The notes beneath the pieces are model-generated. The model worked only from the letters and a program-made list of their open reading frames with translations, was not told where the DNA came from and made no database searches. Below are positions 1 to 8,558 of a DNA stretch of 64,000 nucleotides, piece after piece (positions within the stretch are counted from its first letter, which is position 1; the number at the start of each line of letters is the position of its first letter). The position numbers and the translations under genes were made by a program. This DNA is from DAOTXR01 sp034435375. Its GTDB lineage: Bacteria > Chloroflexota > Anaerolineae > Aggregatilineales > UBA3940. The stretch spans positions 62,001-126,000 of the forward strand of contig DAOTXR010000086.1 of assembly GCA_034435375.1 (NCBI GenBank), given 5' to 3'.

Positions 1-470
1 TTGTTCGGCTCATACATCCACGACCAGATCGTGCCGCTGACCAGAAACGACATCGCCACCGGATACAGGATCAGGGTGCGGATATAAGACTCAATGGCCT
101 TGATCGAGCCGATCTCCAACAGGTAGGCCACGAAGATCGCCAGAACGACGGTCGGAGCCACGCCCAGCACGAGCCACTTGACATTGTTCTCGACATCGAT
201 CCAGAAACGGTCGAGGGTAGTCATGGTCTGGTACCACTTCAGACCGGCAAACTCGTAGTTGGGCGTCACAGTTCCAGCCCAGTCAGTTAGCGAAACAAAG
301 AAGGTCCAGCCTAGCATGCCGTACAGCAAGATGACGACGAGCAGCAGAGGCAGCATGAAGATCAGGAACTCCAGGAAGTTGAACGTCACTTTGCGTCTAC
401 GGCGTCTTTTGACCGGACGCGCCAGGGCCTGCTCGGACAGAATGGGGGTTGTTTTCTCTAAGGTGCTCAC
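1..470 (-). CDS. Sugar ABC transporter permease, MalF/UgpA family (partial, C-terminus outside window)
   Basis: This is the N-terminal part of an inner-membrane permease for carbohydrate import. About 156 codons are present and the rest lies beyond the window edge. Translation from the GTG at 470 gives a basic cytoplasmic start (KRRRRRKVTFNF), a first membrane span (LLLVVILLYGMLGWTFFVSL), an outer loop with FAGLKWYQ, and further hydrophobic spans, the usual MalF-type order. The start is preceded by AAAGGC, a modest ribosome-binding site. It lies downstream of the lipoprotein binding protein in the same direction, separated by a strong stem-loop, so the two are likely co-transcribed. The substrate cannot be read from the sequence; sugar or polyol is the family default. 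Confidence 0.85.
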   Translation of the reverse strand, partial: MSTLEKTTPILSEQALARPVKRRRRRKVTFNFLEFLIFMLPLLLVVILLYGMLGWTFFVSLTDWAGTVTPNYEFAGLKWYQTMTTLDRFWIDVENNVKWLVLGVAPTVVLAIFVAYLLEIGSIKAIESYIRTLILYPVAMSFLVSGTIWSWMYEPN

Positions 471-543
471 GGTTGGCTGCCTTTATGACAACGAGCTGAA
501 TGCATCAGCTCCTGACCTGAGCGGGAGACAGTGGACCAAGGAT

Positions 544-573
544 GGGTAGGGATGCGTCTGAGCATCCCTACCC
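544..573 (-). other. Perfect 12-bp stem-loop between binding protein and permease genes
   Basis: Twelve perfectly paired bases (544-555 with 562-573) enclose a 6-nt loop. No T-run follows on either strand, so it is not a textbook terminator. By analogy with malE-malF intergenic hairpins it may protect the upstream message or attenuate read-through, giving more binding protein than permease. That role is inferred. Confidence 0.6.
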
Positions 574-635
574 CACCTTCTACCTACCCTATTTGCTTGC
601 GGCGACCCGACGTGAACGGGGCCGAGTGCTTGGGC

Positions 636-2024
636 CTATGGCCACTGATACCAGGACGCGCCTTCCGCCACGTTGTGGGTCTCAAACAGGGTGTTAACCG
701 ACGCGATGGCTGCATCCACATCGGGCGTGGCGATGAACGCTGCGATGGCATCCCAGTAAGCAGAAGTAAAGGCCGCCGGCGCAATGCTGCCGTGCTGGTC
801 TAGGATCAGCTTGCCGGGATTGTCGCGCACGTATGACTGCATCTCCTGCCGAATCGGATCAGGGAACTCCGTCGGGTCAATGTCGATGCGGGCAAACATG
901 CCGCCCTGCGTCACATCGGTCGGGATCTGAAGCTCCGGCGAAGCGACGACGCGCAGCCAATCCAGGGTCGCATTGGGATGCGGAGCGTTCACGGCCAACC
1001 CGTAGGTATCCGGATGGAACAGCAGGATGCGCTCAGGCTCCTGTGGGAAGGTGACCGCGCCAAAGTCCACGCCCGGCTCCCAGCCCTGGCTGATGAACGC
1101 GCCAATAGCCCAGGTGCCCATCAACACCATCCCCGCATCGCCAGAGGAGACCAGACCTACAGACTGATCCCACGTCAGGGCTGCGTGATCGGTGTTGAAG
1201 CATGCGCTCAGCTCCTGAAGCCGCTCCAGGGCCGCCCGGAAGTTCTCATCTGTGGTAACGTCAATCTGGCCCTTGTAAAGCTGGACATAGTACTCAGGCC
1301 CGCCGATTTCCAGCAGCAGGCTGTCCAAGACAAAGGCGGCTTCCCACTTCTCCTTGGTGCCCAGCGCAAACGGCGTCATCTCAGGCTTGGCCGCCTGGAT
1401 GGCCTGGCAGGCTGCGATCAGCTGCTCATAGTTGAGGGGCGGCTCCAGCGCCAACTCCTCAAAGAGAGCTTTGTTATAGTACAGAATGTTCTGGATATGC
1501 ATGTTGAGCGGGACAACGTAAGGATGCCCATCGATGGTTACCGCATTGTACAGCGGGCCGGGGATCACATCCTTGTAGCCCAACTCAGCATACAGATCAT
1601 CCAGCGGGACAAGCGCGTTGCCATCGACATAGGCTTTCAACTCTGCGCCGCCGAGGGTCTGGAAGGTATCCGGTGGAATGCCTGCCGCCATACGACCCTG
1701 GAGCACGACACGATGGCTCACGCCGCCGCCACCCGCCACGGGGTTCTCGACGACCTCGATGTCCGGGTAGGCGTCGGCCAGGGCCGCAAACATGGCATCA
1801 GCGGCTTCCCGCTCACCGGGGCCTGTCCACCAGTGGAAGATCTCGATCTTCCGCTCTTCGGGCAGCGGGGTCACTGTCACAGGAACTTCCCGGACGACCT
1901 CTTCACCCGCGATCTCAACAACTTCCGTGACGACCACGGTCCTCACCACTTCCGTCGGCCCGCAGGCGCTCAGCACCAACGCCGCAAGGAGCAAGAGTGG
2001 CAAGGCAAGTGCTAGCTTCTTCAT
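636..2024 (-). CDS. Extracellular sugar-binding lipoprotein of an ABC importer
   Basis: This solute-binding protein captures a carbohydrate outside the cell and hands it to the MalF-type permease encoded next. The 462-residue product starts MKKLALALPLLLL and has a lipobox LSAC with Cys21 as the lipidation site. A Val/Thr/Glu-rich linker (VVVTEVVEIAGEEVV) follows, then the SBP_bac_1 fold beginning EIFHWWTGPGEREA. I chose the ATG at 2,024 because AGGAGAAGGGG sits just before it and the signal peptide starts there; an upstream in-frame ATG would add nine charged residues and has no such site. The C-terminus (ASWYQWP) is complete. Sugar specificity is unknown. Confidence 0.9.
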   Translation of the reverse strand: MKKLALALPLLLLAALVLSACGPTEVVRTVVVTEVVEIAGEEVVREVPVTVTPLPEERKIEIFHWWTGPGEREAADAMFAALADAYPDIEVVENPVAGGGGVSHRVVLQGRMAAGIPPDTFQTLGGAELKAYVDGNALVPLDDLYAELGYKDVIPGPLYNAVTIDGHPYVVPLNMHIQNILYYNKALFEELALEPPLNYEQLIAACQAIQAAKPEMTPFALGTKEKWEAAFVLDSLLLEIGGPEYYVQLYKGQIDVTTDENFRAALERLQELSACFNTDHAALTWDQSVGLVSSGDAGMVLMGTWAIGAFISQGWEPGVDFGAVTFPQEPERILLFHPDTYGLAVNAPHPNATLDWLRVVASPELQIPTDVTQGGMFARIDIDPTEFPDPIRQEMQSYVRDNPGKLILDQHGSIAPAAFTSAYWDAIAAFIATPDVDAAIASVNTLFETHNVAEGASWYQWP

Positions 2025-2037
2025 TTCGCCCCTTCTC

Positions 2038-2115
2038 CTAAACTGTGGCATGGAACAATATGGCGAATATGGGGGTAACTTCGACGACCTTTTCTCTCCC
2101 AGGCATCACCTCCTT
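2038..2115 (-). promoter_or_regulatory. Near-perfect Shine-Dalgarno and possible 22-codon leader upstream of the binding protein
   Basis: On the minus strand AAGGAGGTG (2,115-2,107) matches the 16S anti-SD almost fully. It abuts an ATG at 2,106 that opens a 22-codon reading frame ending in TAG at 2,038, inside the ribosome-binding site of the lipoprotein gene. The SD-to-ATG spacing is only about 2 nt, poor for initiation, so it could be a standby site or leader rather than a gene. Confidence 0.3.
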
Positions 2116-2391
2116 AACCCGGTCAGATGATCGCAGCTGCGAACAAACTACATTGAGGTAATCCTGTTAGGATCGCAATTGCAGACGCCGGAAGGTTCCG
2201 AGTGGCAGGTTGATCTCTATTTTCACATCATAGTCGATCTCCTATACCGGCGTCTACGTGGTTTTTGCCAAGAAACTGACACAAAAGTGACATCGCGAAG
2301 AAAATGAGCAGGGGCGGCTTTCGCAGCCGCCCCTGGATAGGGACAAGTTTTTCCTCAGACCCGTGCGCCGTCGCTTATCTCCTTCCCACCA
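2116..2391. promoter_or_regulatory. Intergenic region upstream of the sugar importer, with inverted repeats
   Basis: This region should hold the minus-strand promoter of the sugar importer. Visible elements are a 9-bp inverted repeat AGACGCCGG (2,183-2,191) with CCGGCGTCT (2,247-2,255), an 8-bp palindrome GCAATTGC (2,175-2,182), and a 5-bp repeat around ATCCTGTTAGGAT. These could be operator sites for a sugar-responsive repressor; no convincing -35/-10 pair was identified. The crtI-side end holds the stem-loop listed separately. Confidence 0.3.
2297..2335 (-). terminator. Probable intrinsic terminator of crtB-crtI
   Basis: A 10-bp GC-rich stem (2,309-2,318 with 2,326-2,335, 7-nt loop) lies about 57 nt after the crtI stop. 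On the minus strand it is followed by CTCATTTTCTTC, a moderate T-rich tail. Confidence 0.6.
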
Positions 2392-3873
2392 TCAGGCCAC
2401 CTCGTCCAGAATCCGATCCTTAGCCAGCCGGGCCGAGACAAGGGCTGTGGGGATGCCCGTCCCAGGGCGCGTGCTGGCCCCAACGAAGTAGACATTGTGG
2501 TAGCGCGGGTGCCGATTGCTTGGTCGGAAGTACCCCAACTGAGTCAGGTTGTGACACAGCCCGTGCGTCGAGCCTTTCGTCAGGTTGTAACGCCTGCGCC
2601 AGGACAGAGGAGTATAGGTCACCTCGAATTTCAGGTGCTCCGGTAAATCTGTGATGCCCAGCGCCGCCAGTCGACGGAATACCTCCTGCCGCGCCCGATC
2701 TCGGATCGCCCTCCAGTCCTGATCTTCGTTTTCGCTCAGATGGCCCACAGGGACAATGGCGATCAGGGTGTCTTCGCCAGCCGGCGCCATGGCGGGATCG
2801 AGCCGGGCTGGAGCGTGGAGGTACAAGCTGGGATTCTCCGACAACGTCAGGTCCTGGATGATGCTTTTGAAATTCTCTCGGTAATCGTCCGCCAGGAACA
2901 GGGTGTGCGGCTTTAGTTGATCATAACGCCGATCTACTCCCCAGAAGAAGCTGATCGCCGAACAGGAGAAGCGCTTGTGGCCAAATGGATCGGCCTGCCC
3001 ATCCTGCGGCAGCAACTCCCGATAGACGTAGGGCAGGTCAGCATTGGCCAGAACCGCCTCCGCTTCGAGATGCTGCCCGTCGGCAAGGACCACCCCACGA
3101 GCGCTCGTTCCGTTCACATCGATCCGCTCTACCGCCGCGTTGAAGACAAACTCCACACCGGCCCGGCTGGCAATGTCCATGAGGGCCTCTACCACACGGT
3201 ACATGCCCCCACGGGGATACCATACACCGTGCGCCAGCTCAGTGTAGGGCATCATCGAGAAGGTCGCCGGAGCCTCGAAGGGACTCAGCCCCATGTACAC
3301 GTCCTGGAACGTGAAAGCCGCTTTCAGACGAGGATCGTCGAAGTAGGCCGACATGTGACGGTAGTGCCGGACGAGCGGCTTAACCTGAAACAGCAGCGGC
3401 AGATTGCCCAGCGTGAAGAAGTCGGCGGCCCTGCGAAAGTCGCGCAATGCCAGCCGCTCGATGGCCAGATGGTAATGGCGATGGCCCTCCTCTATGTAGC
3501 GCAGAAAGCCGTGATAGCTCCCCGGCTGGATGGACTCCAGTTGCTCACGCATGGCGTTTAGATCAGAAGTCAGCGCCAGTTCACTGCCATCGTCGAAGGC
3601 CAGATGGTAGGTCGGGTCAACCCGCTGTAAATCCAGCATTTCGCGCAGCGAGGCTCCCAGGGCCATGAACTCCGCTTCGAACAGCAGCGGCATGACGAGC
3701 AGGGTCGGACCAGTGTCAAAGTGATGTCCATCCCGGCTGAAACGGTCGCAGCGACCACCTGGCCGAGCATTCTTCTCCAACACTGTCACCCGCACACCCT
3801 GCCGGGCCAGGTGCGCTGCCGCAGCAATCCCACCGATCCCGGCGCCAATCACGATCACAGAAGGCGCTTTCAT
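2392..3873 (-). CDS. crtI: Phytoene desaturase (CrtI family)
   Basis: This FAD-dependent desaturase introduces double bonds into phytoene on the way to lycopene or neurosporene. The 493-residue product opens with the dinucleotide-binding motif GAGIGGIAAAAHLARQG followed by LEKNARPGGRC. It ends with the family C-terminal signature FVGASTRPGTGIPTALVSAR. Length is normal for bacterial CrtI. Its ATG overlaps the crtB stop (ATGA), so the two are translationally coupled and the substrate is presumably phytoene from that enzyme. The number of desaturation steps cannot be predicted; related enzymes act as diapophytoene or zeta-carotene desaturases, but pairing with CrtB favours a C40 substrate. Confidence 0.93.
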   Translation of the reverse strand: MKAPSVIVIGAGIGGIAAAAHLARQGVRVTVLEKNARPGGRCDRFSRDGHHFDTGPTLLVMPLLFEAEFMALGASLREMLDLQRVDPTYHLAFDDGSELALTSDLNAMREQLESIQPGSYHGFLRYIEEGHRHYHLAIERLALRDFRRAADFFTLGNLPLLFQVKPLVRHYRHMSAYFDDPRLKAAFTFQDVYMGLSPFEAPATFSMMPYTELAHGVWYPRGGMYRVVEALMDIASRAGVEFVFNAAVERIDVNGTSARGVVLADGQHLEAEAVLANADLPYVYRELLPQDGQADPFGHKRFSCSAISFFWGVDRRYDQLKPHTLFLADDYRENFKSIIQDLTLSENPSLYLHAPARLDPAMAPAGEDTLIAIVPVGHLSENEDQDWRAIRDRARQEVFRRLAALGITDLPEHLKFEVTYTPLSWRRRYNLTKGSTHGLCHNLTQLGYFRPSNRHPRYHNVYFVGASTRPGTGIPTALVSARLAKDRILDEVA

Positions 3874-4838
3874 AGCAACCTCCTATCTGAACGAGCAGTG
3901 TGAGACATCTTCTCAGGGCGGCGAGGATCGAAGGACAACCCCAGCAGCGATCGAACCATTTGGAGGCTGGCCTCTAGCCCCATACATTCTGAATATCCGG
4001 CCCGTAACCGGTAGCCATCGCGTTCGATGGCCTTCAGCACACCTTCAAAGCGGGCGATATAAGCATAGCCCGCGATGCGGCAGCGGAGATTCTCGACCTG
4101 AGCCAGGTATTCCTTCCCGGCCTCGAAGTAGGCGCTTGCCAGTTGAACCCGGCGCTGGACCCACCGTCGGTAGGGGTCGCTCCACACATCGCGTGGATCG
4201 ATTCTGTGAGATACGACGTATTCGGCAGGGATGTTGATGTAGCCAGCTTCGATGTCTTCCAGCGTATCTCGCAACATGTGGGTGATGTGCGCTGCCGTCA
4301 CCGCCAGGTAGCGCACCGAGGTGTGAGGTGACTTGCATCCATGGCCGATGAAATGGTGCAGAGCCTCTGTCACACCGATAGCCAGCCAGCACGTGTATCG
4401 ATCAAGCTCCTCCTGAGACACCAATCGACCCCGCCGCTGGGCATCGAATCTCATCACCGCCATCATATTGCGGATGTAGCACTGGAGGCCGCTGGCTCTC
4501 TGCTGGTCGCCCCGGATCAGTTCCACCAACATGGCCTCTTCATCGGCGAGGCAAGGCGCCGACTCTCCCCGATAACAGCAATCGACCAGCGCCTCCTGGC
4601 GCTCGACCAAAGCGACCCGCTCAGATGGATCCAACCCGCCCTGATCGAGTTGATCATCCAGCCAACGGAAGTAACCATACGCCCGGTAGGCGTCGCCAGT
4701 CCGGCCCTGATCGACAAGAATACGGATTGTATAGTAAGTCTGCTTGCTGGCAGCCCTGGTGACCGAGGCAGCCAGCTGTGGCACAGGCTCCCCCTTTTTC
4801 ATCTGTAGAGCATATGGAACGACAGAAACAGTTGACAT
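3870..4838 (-). CDS. crtB: Phytoene synthase (squalene/phytoene synthase family)
   Basis: It condenses two geranylgeranyl diphosphates into phytoene. The 322-residue product has the first Asp-rich motif in YFRWLDDQLDQ (Asp61, Asp62, Asp65) and the second in MLRDTLEDIEAGYINIP, both needed for Mg-diphosphate binding. The reading frame stays open for 118 codons upstream, but the ATG at 4,838 is preferred: AGGAAAG stands 5-6 nt before it and family homology begins shortly after, whereas the extension looks non-coding. It is first gene of a crtB-crtI pair with a 4-nt overlap. No cyclase or ketolase gene is nearby, so the final carotenoid is unknown. Confidence 0.92.
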   Translation of the reverse strand: MSTVSVVPYALQMKKGEPVPQLAASVTRAASKQTYYTIRILVDQGRTGDAYRAYGYFRWLDDQLDQGGLDPSERVALVERQEALVDCCYRGESAPCLADEEAMLVELIRGDQQRASGLQCYIRNMMAVMRFDAQRRGRLVSQEELDRYTCWLAIGVTEALHHFIGHGCKSPHTSVRYLAVTAAHITHMLRDTLEDIEAGYINIPAEYVVSHRIDPRDVWSDPYRRWVQRRVQLASAYFEAGKEYLAQVENLRCRIAGYAYIARFEGVLKAIERDGYRLRAGYSECMGLEASLQMVRSLLGLSFDPRRPEKMSHTARSDRRLL

Positions 4839-5071
4839 GATCTTTCCTATATCCTCATACCTGTAAGGCAAGTCAAAATTGGCCATTTGCCATGTATATC
4901 TACGCATGCTGCCCCTTTTAGTTCCATTCGCGCCGAATCTCGTCCCCACCTGTCGCGCCACCGATGAGGCTCGCCAACGCGGCCAGAAGTACAACGATCT
5001 GTTCACAGCGCCAGCGGCAGGATCAGGAAGGTCTCCACCTACCAACTCGGCGAAAGGGCGCCGGAAGATTC

Positions 5072-5080
5072 TGGTACAAT
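5072..5080 (+). promoter_or_regulatory. Putative extended -10 promoter of the hybrid histidine kinase
   Basis: TGG followed by TACAAT forms an extended -10 with no recognisable -35. Transcription would start near 5,087, about 105 nt before the kinase ATG. Confidence 0.45.
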
Positions 5081-5112
5081 AGCAGTGGGAATGCATGAGG
5101 TGCGCCCGCCAG

Positions 5113-5137
5113 TACCGATTATCCCAAATAATCGGTA
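5113..5137. promoter_or_regulatory. Perfect 10-bp inverted repeat in the kinase leader
   Basis: TACCGATTAT (5,113-5,122) and ATAATCGGTA (5,128-5,137) flank CCCAA. The element sits between the putative start of transcription and the gene, a position suited to a repressor operator or a leader hairpin. Confidence 0.5.
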
Positions 5138-5192
5138 TCAATAACGGCATAGCACAGCCATCGACCCTGCCGATTTTTTTGAGGAAACTCAC

Positions 5193-7370
5193 ATGCGCGC
5201 AGCCCGCTACAGTGACATGAACCTCGATGAGCTACGCTCCCGGCTCACCGCTCACTCGTCCACCCTGCTCATAGCCCTGAGCGGTGTGGCCATGTGGCTT
5301 GACCTAGCCCGCGTCGATTTTCCGACCCGCATGTTTGCCCTGGGCAGCGCCCTGCTGATCGTCGGGATTGGCGTTCGCAGACTCATCGATGTGCGTCCCA
5401 CTCCCGCCCGTCTGCTGCTCGTCGGCGGAACAGTGGCCGGCCTGGTGGCGGCTATGCTGCTGATCGATTCCCTGTGGCTTCCATTTCTCTGCTTGCCGCT
5501 GATGGTGGTGAGTTCGCTGCTCATCTCCTACAGCGAGCTGGCCATCGCGATTGCTGTCGGCGTCGTCAGCGGGTGGGCCAACGCCAACCTGGCGCGCGCT
5601 TACCCCTTGCCAGAGCTGGGCATTGCGCTGGCCGCTGTTGTCGTCCTGACCTGGTCCATCCGCCATACTCTTTACACCGCCCTCCAGTGGGCCTGGACCA
5701 GCCAACATCGCGCCGACGAACTGCTCGAACTGGCCCGCGATCGTCAGGGCGAATTGAACCGCACGCTCAAGTCGCTCGAACTGGCCTATGCCCTCCAACG
5801 CCGCACCCAGCGCGACCTGGTCATTGCCCGCCAGCAGGCCGACGAAGCTCGCCGCATGAAGGAGCAATTCGCCGCCAACATCAGCCACGAGCTGCGCACT
5901 CCGCTCAACCTGATCCTCGGCTTCAGCGAGATCATGTACCTCTCGCCAGAGGTGTATGGCGCATCGAACTGGCCACCCCTGTTGTACCGCGACATCTACC
6001 ACATCTACCGCAGCAGCCGCCACCTGCTTGAGATGATTGACGACATCCTCGACCTGTCGCGCTTTGACCTGGCCCAGTTCACCCTGAACAAGGAACCCAC
6101 CCCCCTCGAACCGCTGCTGCGCAGCGCTGCCGAGATCGCCAGCGATCTCTTCCGCGCCCGATCGATTGAGCTGAAGGTCGTCCTTCCCGAAGAGCTGCCT
6201 ACCCTTGAGATCGACCGCACCCGCATCCGTCAGGTCTTGCTCAACCTGCTCAACAACGCCCAGCGCTTCACGGAAGCCGGGTCGGTGACGCTTGAGGCTC
6301 GGCTAAACGACCGCGAGGTGATCGTCAGCGTCCGCGACACGGGGCGGGGCATCCCCGCAGATAAGATTCCTTTCATCTTCGATGAGTTCTATCAGGTGGA
6401 CCATTCGCTGCGCCGCGAACGCGAGGGAGCCGGGCTGGGATTGGCCATTTGCAGGCAGTTCGTCCAGGCCCATGATGGACGCATCTGGGTAGAGAGCGAG
6501 GAAGGCTCAGGCTCAACCTTTTACTTCACCCTGCCGCTGCCCGAATCCCGCCCCTCAACCTCCCAGCCCTTTGTCGCTCGCCCAGAGCAGACCCAGTGGC
6601 CGGAGGAGCGAGCAGCGGTGCTGGTCGTCGACCCCGACCCGCGAGTGGTGGCGCTGGTCGACCGCCGTATCGCGCACTTCGAGGCCATCCAGGTGGACAA
6701 CCCTGACCGGCTGCCAGAGGAGATCGCCCTGCATCACCCCCAGGCAGTGATCTACAACGTTCCGCCGGGGACAGATGGCGTTCTGAGTTCGAACCTTACG
6801 TCGCCCGTGCCCATCATCGAATGCTCACTCCCCAGCCAGTCATGGATGGCCCACCATCTCAAAGTGGCTACCTGCCTGACTAAACCCATCGCCCCACGCG
6901 ACCTGCTGGCCGAGATCGCCCGACTGGGCGATGTGCGCCGCGTGCTGATCGTGGACGACGACCGCGCCTTCTGTCACTTGGTCGAACGCATTCTACAGAT
7001 GAGCGGCAAAACCTTCGAGGTGCAGTTAGCCTATGACGGCACAGATGGCTTGCTGGCAATGCGCCGCCAGCGCCCTGAATTGGTGTTGCTCGACCTGATC
7101 ATGCCTGGCGTAGATGGCTTCCAGGTGCTCGACGAGATGCACAGCGACCCCGCTCTAGCCGACGTGCCCGTCATCCTGCTGACGGCTACCAGCTACGCCG
7201 AGGACGCGCTGTCGCAGCGCCACAGTCGGATAGTCATTCATCAGCCTGGGGGCCTGTCGCTGACCCAGACGCTGCGCTGCCTGGAGGCCGTGCTTGGCGT
7301 GCTGGAGCCAGAGTACGGCAACGAGAGCCTCCTGGAAGAGCTGGCGCCGGCTGAAGCCATCGATCCCTAG
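5193..7370 (+). CDS. Membrane hybrid histidine kinase with two C-terminal receiver-like domains
   Basis: This 725-residue sensor kinase has an N-terminal membrane region (about residues 22-162, several spans) with no large outer domain. A coiled coil follows (about 170-225), then HisKA with the phospho-His in NISHELRTPLN (His232). The HATPase_c domain has NLLNNAQRFT, DTGRGIP and EGAGLGLAIC. Two receiver-like domains follow. The first (about 475-575) lacks the acceptor Asp (VIYNVPPGTD) but keeps a Lys-Pro (CLTKPI). The second (about 583-702) has VDDD and Asp634 in LLDLIMPG but lacks the conserved Lys (VIHQPGG). GAGGAA before the ATG supports the start. The signal sensed is unknown; it stands alone, divergent from crtB. 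Confidence 0.9.
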   Translation: MRAARYSDMNLDELRSRLTAHSSTLLIALSGVAMWLDLARVDFPTRMFALGSALLIVGIGVRRLIDVRPTPARLLLVGGTVAGLVAAMLLIDSLWLPFLCLPLMVVSSLLISYSELAIAIAVGVVSGWANANLARAYPLPELGIALAAVVVLTWSIRHTLYTALQWAWTSQHRADELLELARDRQGELNRTLKSLELAYALQRRTQRDLVIARQQADEARRMKEQFAANISHELRTPLNLILGFSEIMYLSPEVYGASNWPPLLYRDIYHIYRSSRHLLEMIDDILDLSRFDLAQFTLNKEPTPLEPLLRSAAEIASDLFRARSIELKVVLPEELPTLEIDRTRIRQVLLNLLNNAQRFTEAGSVTLEARLNDREVIVSVRDTGRGIPADKIPFIFDEFYQVDHSLRREREGAGLGLAICRQFVQAHDGRIWVESEEGSGSTFYFTLPLPESRPSTSQPFVARPEQTQWPEERAAVLVVDPDPRVVALVDRRIAHFEAIQVDNPDRLPEEIALHHPQAVIYNVPPGTDGVLSSNLTSPVPIIECSLPSQSWMAHHLKVATCLTKPIAPRDLLAEIARLGDVRRVLIVDDDRAFCHLVERILQMSGKTFEVQLAYDGTDGLLAMRRQRPELVLLDLIMPGVDGFQVLDEMHSDPALADVPVILLTATSYAEDALSQRHSRIVIHQPGGLSLTQTLRCLEAVLGVLEPEYGNESLLEELAPAEAIDP

Positions 7371-7540
7371 CCCAGAGAGGCAGGCCCAAACCCTGTGCAC
7401 CCCAGCGTCGACCGGCGCTTTGTGAAAACCTCATTATCCGGTAAAATCCGGTTCGCCGACAGACAGATCGCCCGGCATCTGCTTCGAGTGCTGGGGCTGT
7501 CTGTGATTGACCGCCAATCAGCTATGGGCAAGGAGAAACC

Positions 7541-8551
7541 GTGTCCTCCCGCAACTCTCCGGACGATCTTGCTGCCATAGTTCCCTGTCCCATCGACCTG
7601 TCGGTGATCGTCCCGGTGTATAACGAGCTGGCCAATCTAGACCCCCTCCACGCTGAGATCGCGGCTGCCATCGATCCGCTGGGCCTGCGCTACGAGGTGA
7701 TCTACGTCAACGACGGCAGCTATGATGGCAGCGGCGCCAAGCTGGCCGAGCTGTGCGCCCAGCATCCCACCGCCGTTCTGGTCGACCTGCGGCGCAACTT
7801 CGGTCAGACGGCGGCCATCACTGCCGGCATCGATCACGCACGCGGGAACATCCTGGTTTTCATAGACGCCGATCTGCAAAACGATCCGTCGGACATTCCC
7901 GTGCTGCTCGGCAAGCTCAACGAGGGCTACGATGTGGTCAGCGGATGGCGACGCGACCGCAAAGACAGGCTGATTACGCGCCGCATCCCCTCTATGGCTG
8001 CCAACGCGCTGATCTCGTGGGTTACGGGCGTCCACCTGCACGATTACGGTTGCACACTCAAGGTCTACCGTCGTGAGGTGATCGAGGAGGTGCGGCTGTA
8101 CGGCGGGATGCACCGCTTCATCCCCGTGTTTGCTGCGGCAGCAGGCGCCAACATCTGTGAGGTGGTTGTTAACCACCGTCCACGGCTGCACGGCAAAAGC
8201 AAATATGGCCTGAACCGCACCTTCAAGGTGCTGCTCGACCTGGTGACCGTCAAGTTCCTGCTCAGCTATCGCACCACGCCGATGTATCTGTTCGGCGGCG
8301 TGGGGCTGCTCATGGTTACGCTGGGCGTCATAACCATTCTGGCCGCCCTGATCAACAAGTGGGTGCGCGGCATCTCGCTGATCCAAACCCCGCTGCCCCA
8401 ACTGGCCGCCACCTTCCTGGCCCTGGGTGTTCAGTCGTTCCTGCTGGGCCTGACCACTGAGGTGCTGGTCCGCACCTACCACGAATCCCAGGCCAAGCCA
8501 ACCTACGTTGTGCGCCGGGTGATCCGGCTCGACACGGCAGCGAGGCAGTAA
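7541..8551 (+). CDS. Family 2 glycosyltransferase, dolichol/undecaprenyl-phosphate sugar transferase type
   Basis: The 336-residue protein is likely to move a sugar from a nucleotide donor to a polyprenyl phosphate at the inner membrane face. The GT2 fold begins LSVIVPVYNELANLD, with VNDGSYDGS and the metal-binding IDADLQNDPSD. Two membrane spans lie near the C-terminus (YLFGGVGLLMVTLGVITIL and a span before TTEVLVRTYH), as in DPM1/ArnC/GtrB-like enzymes. It starts with GTG, preceded by AAGGAG at good spacing. It is first gene of a plus-strand polysaccharide block that runs to 16,719. The sugar is not predictable. Confidence 0.88.
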   Translation: MSSRNSPDDLAAIVPCPIDLSVIVPVYNELANLDPLHAEIAAAIDPLGLRYEVIYVNDGSYDGSGAKLAELCAQHPTAVLVDLRRNFGQTAAITAGIDHARGNILVFIDADLQNDPSDIPVLLGKLNEGYDVVSGWRRDRKDRLITRRIPSMAANALISWVTGVHLHDYGCTLKVYRREVIEEVRLYGGMHRFIPVFAAAAGANICEVVVNHRPRLHGKSKYGLNRTFKVLLDLVTVKFLLSYRTTPMYLFGGVGLLMVTLGVITILAALINKWVRGISLIQTPLPQLAATFLALGVQSFLLGLTTEVLVRTYHESQAKPTYVVRRVIRLDTAARQ

Positions 8552-8558
8552 CCTGCCT

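Larger units (their letters stand above)
4839..5192. promoter_or_regulatory. Divergent promoter region between crtB and the histidine kinase
   Basis: About 350 bp separates two divergent genes. On the plus strand it holds an extended -10 (TGG-TACAAT, 5,072-5,080) and a perfect 10-bp inverted repeat, both listed separately. A minus-strand promoter for crtB must also lie here, but no convincing hexamer pair was found. Confidence 0.5.

Noticed and set aside
978..2015. 345-codon plus-strand frame opposite the sugar-binding lipoprotein
   Set aside because: Low-complexity composition rich in Arg, Gln and His with no motif; a shadow of the minus-strand gene.
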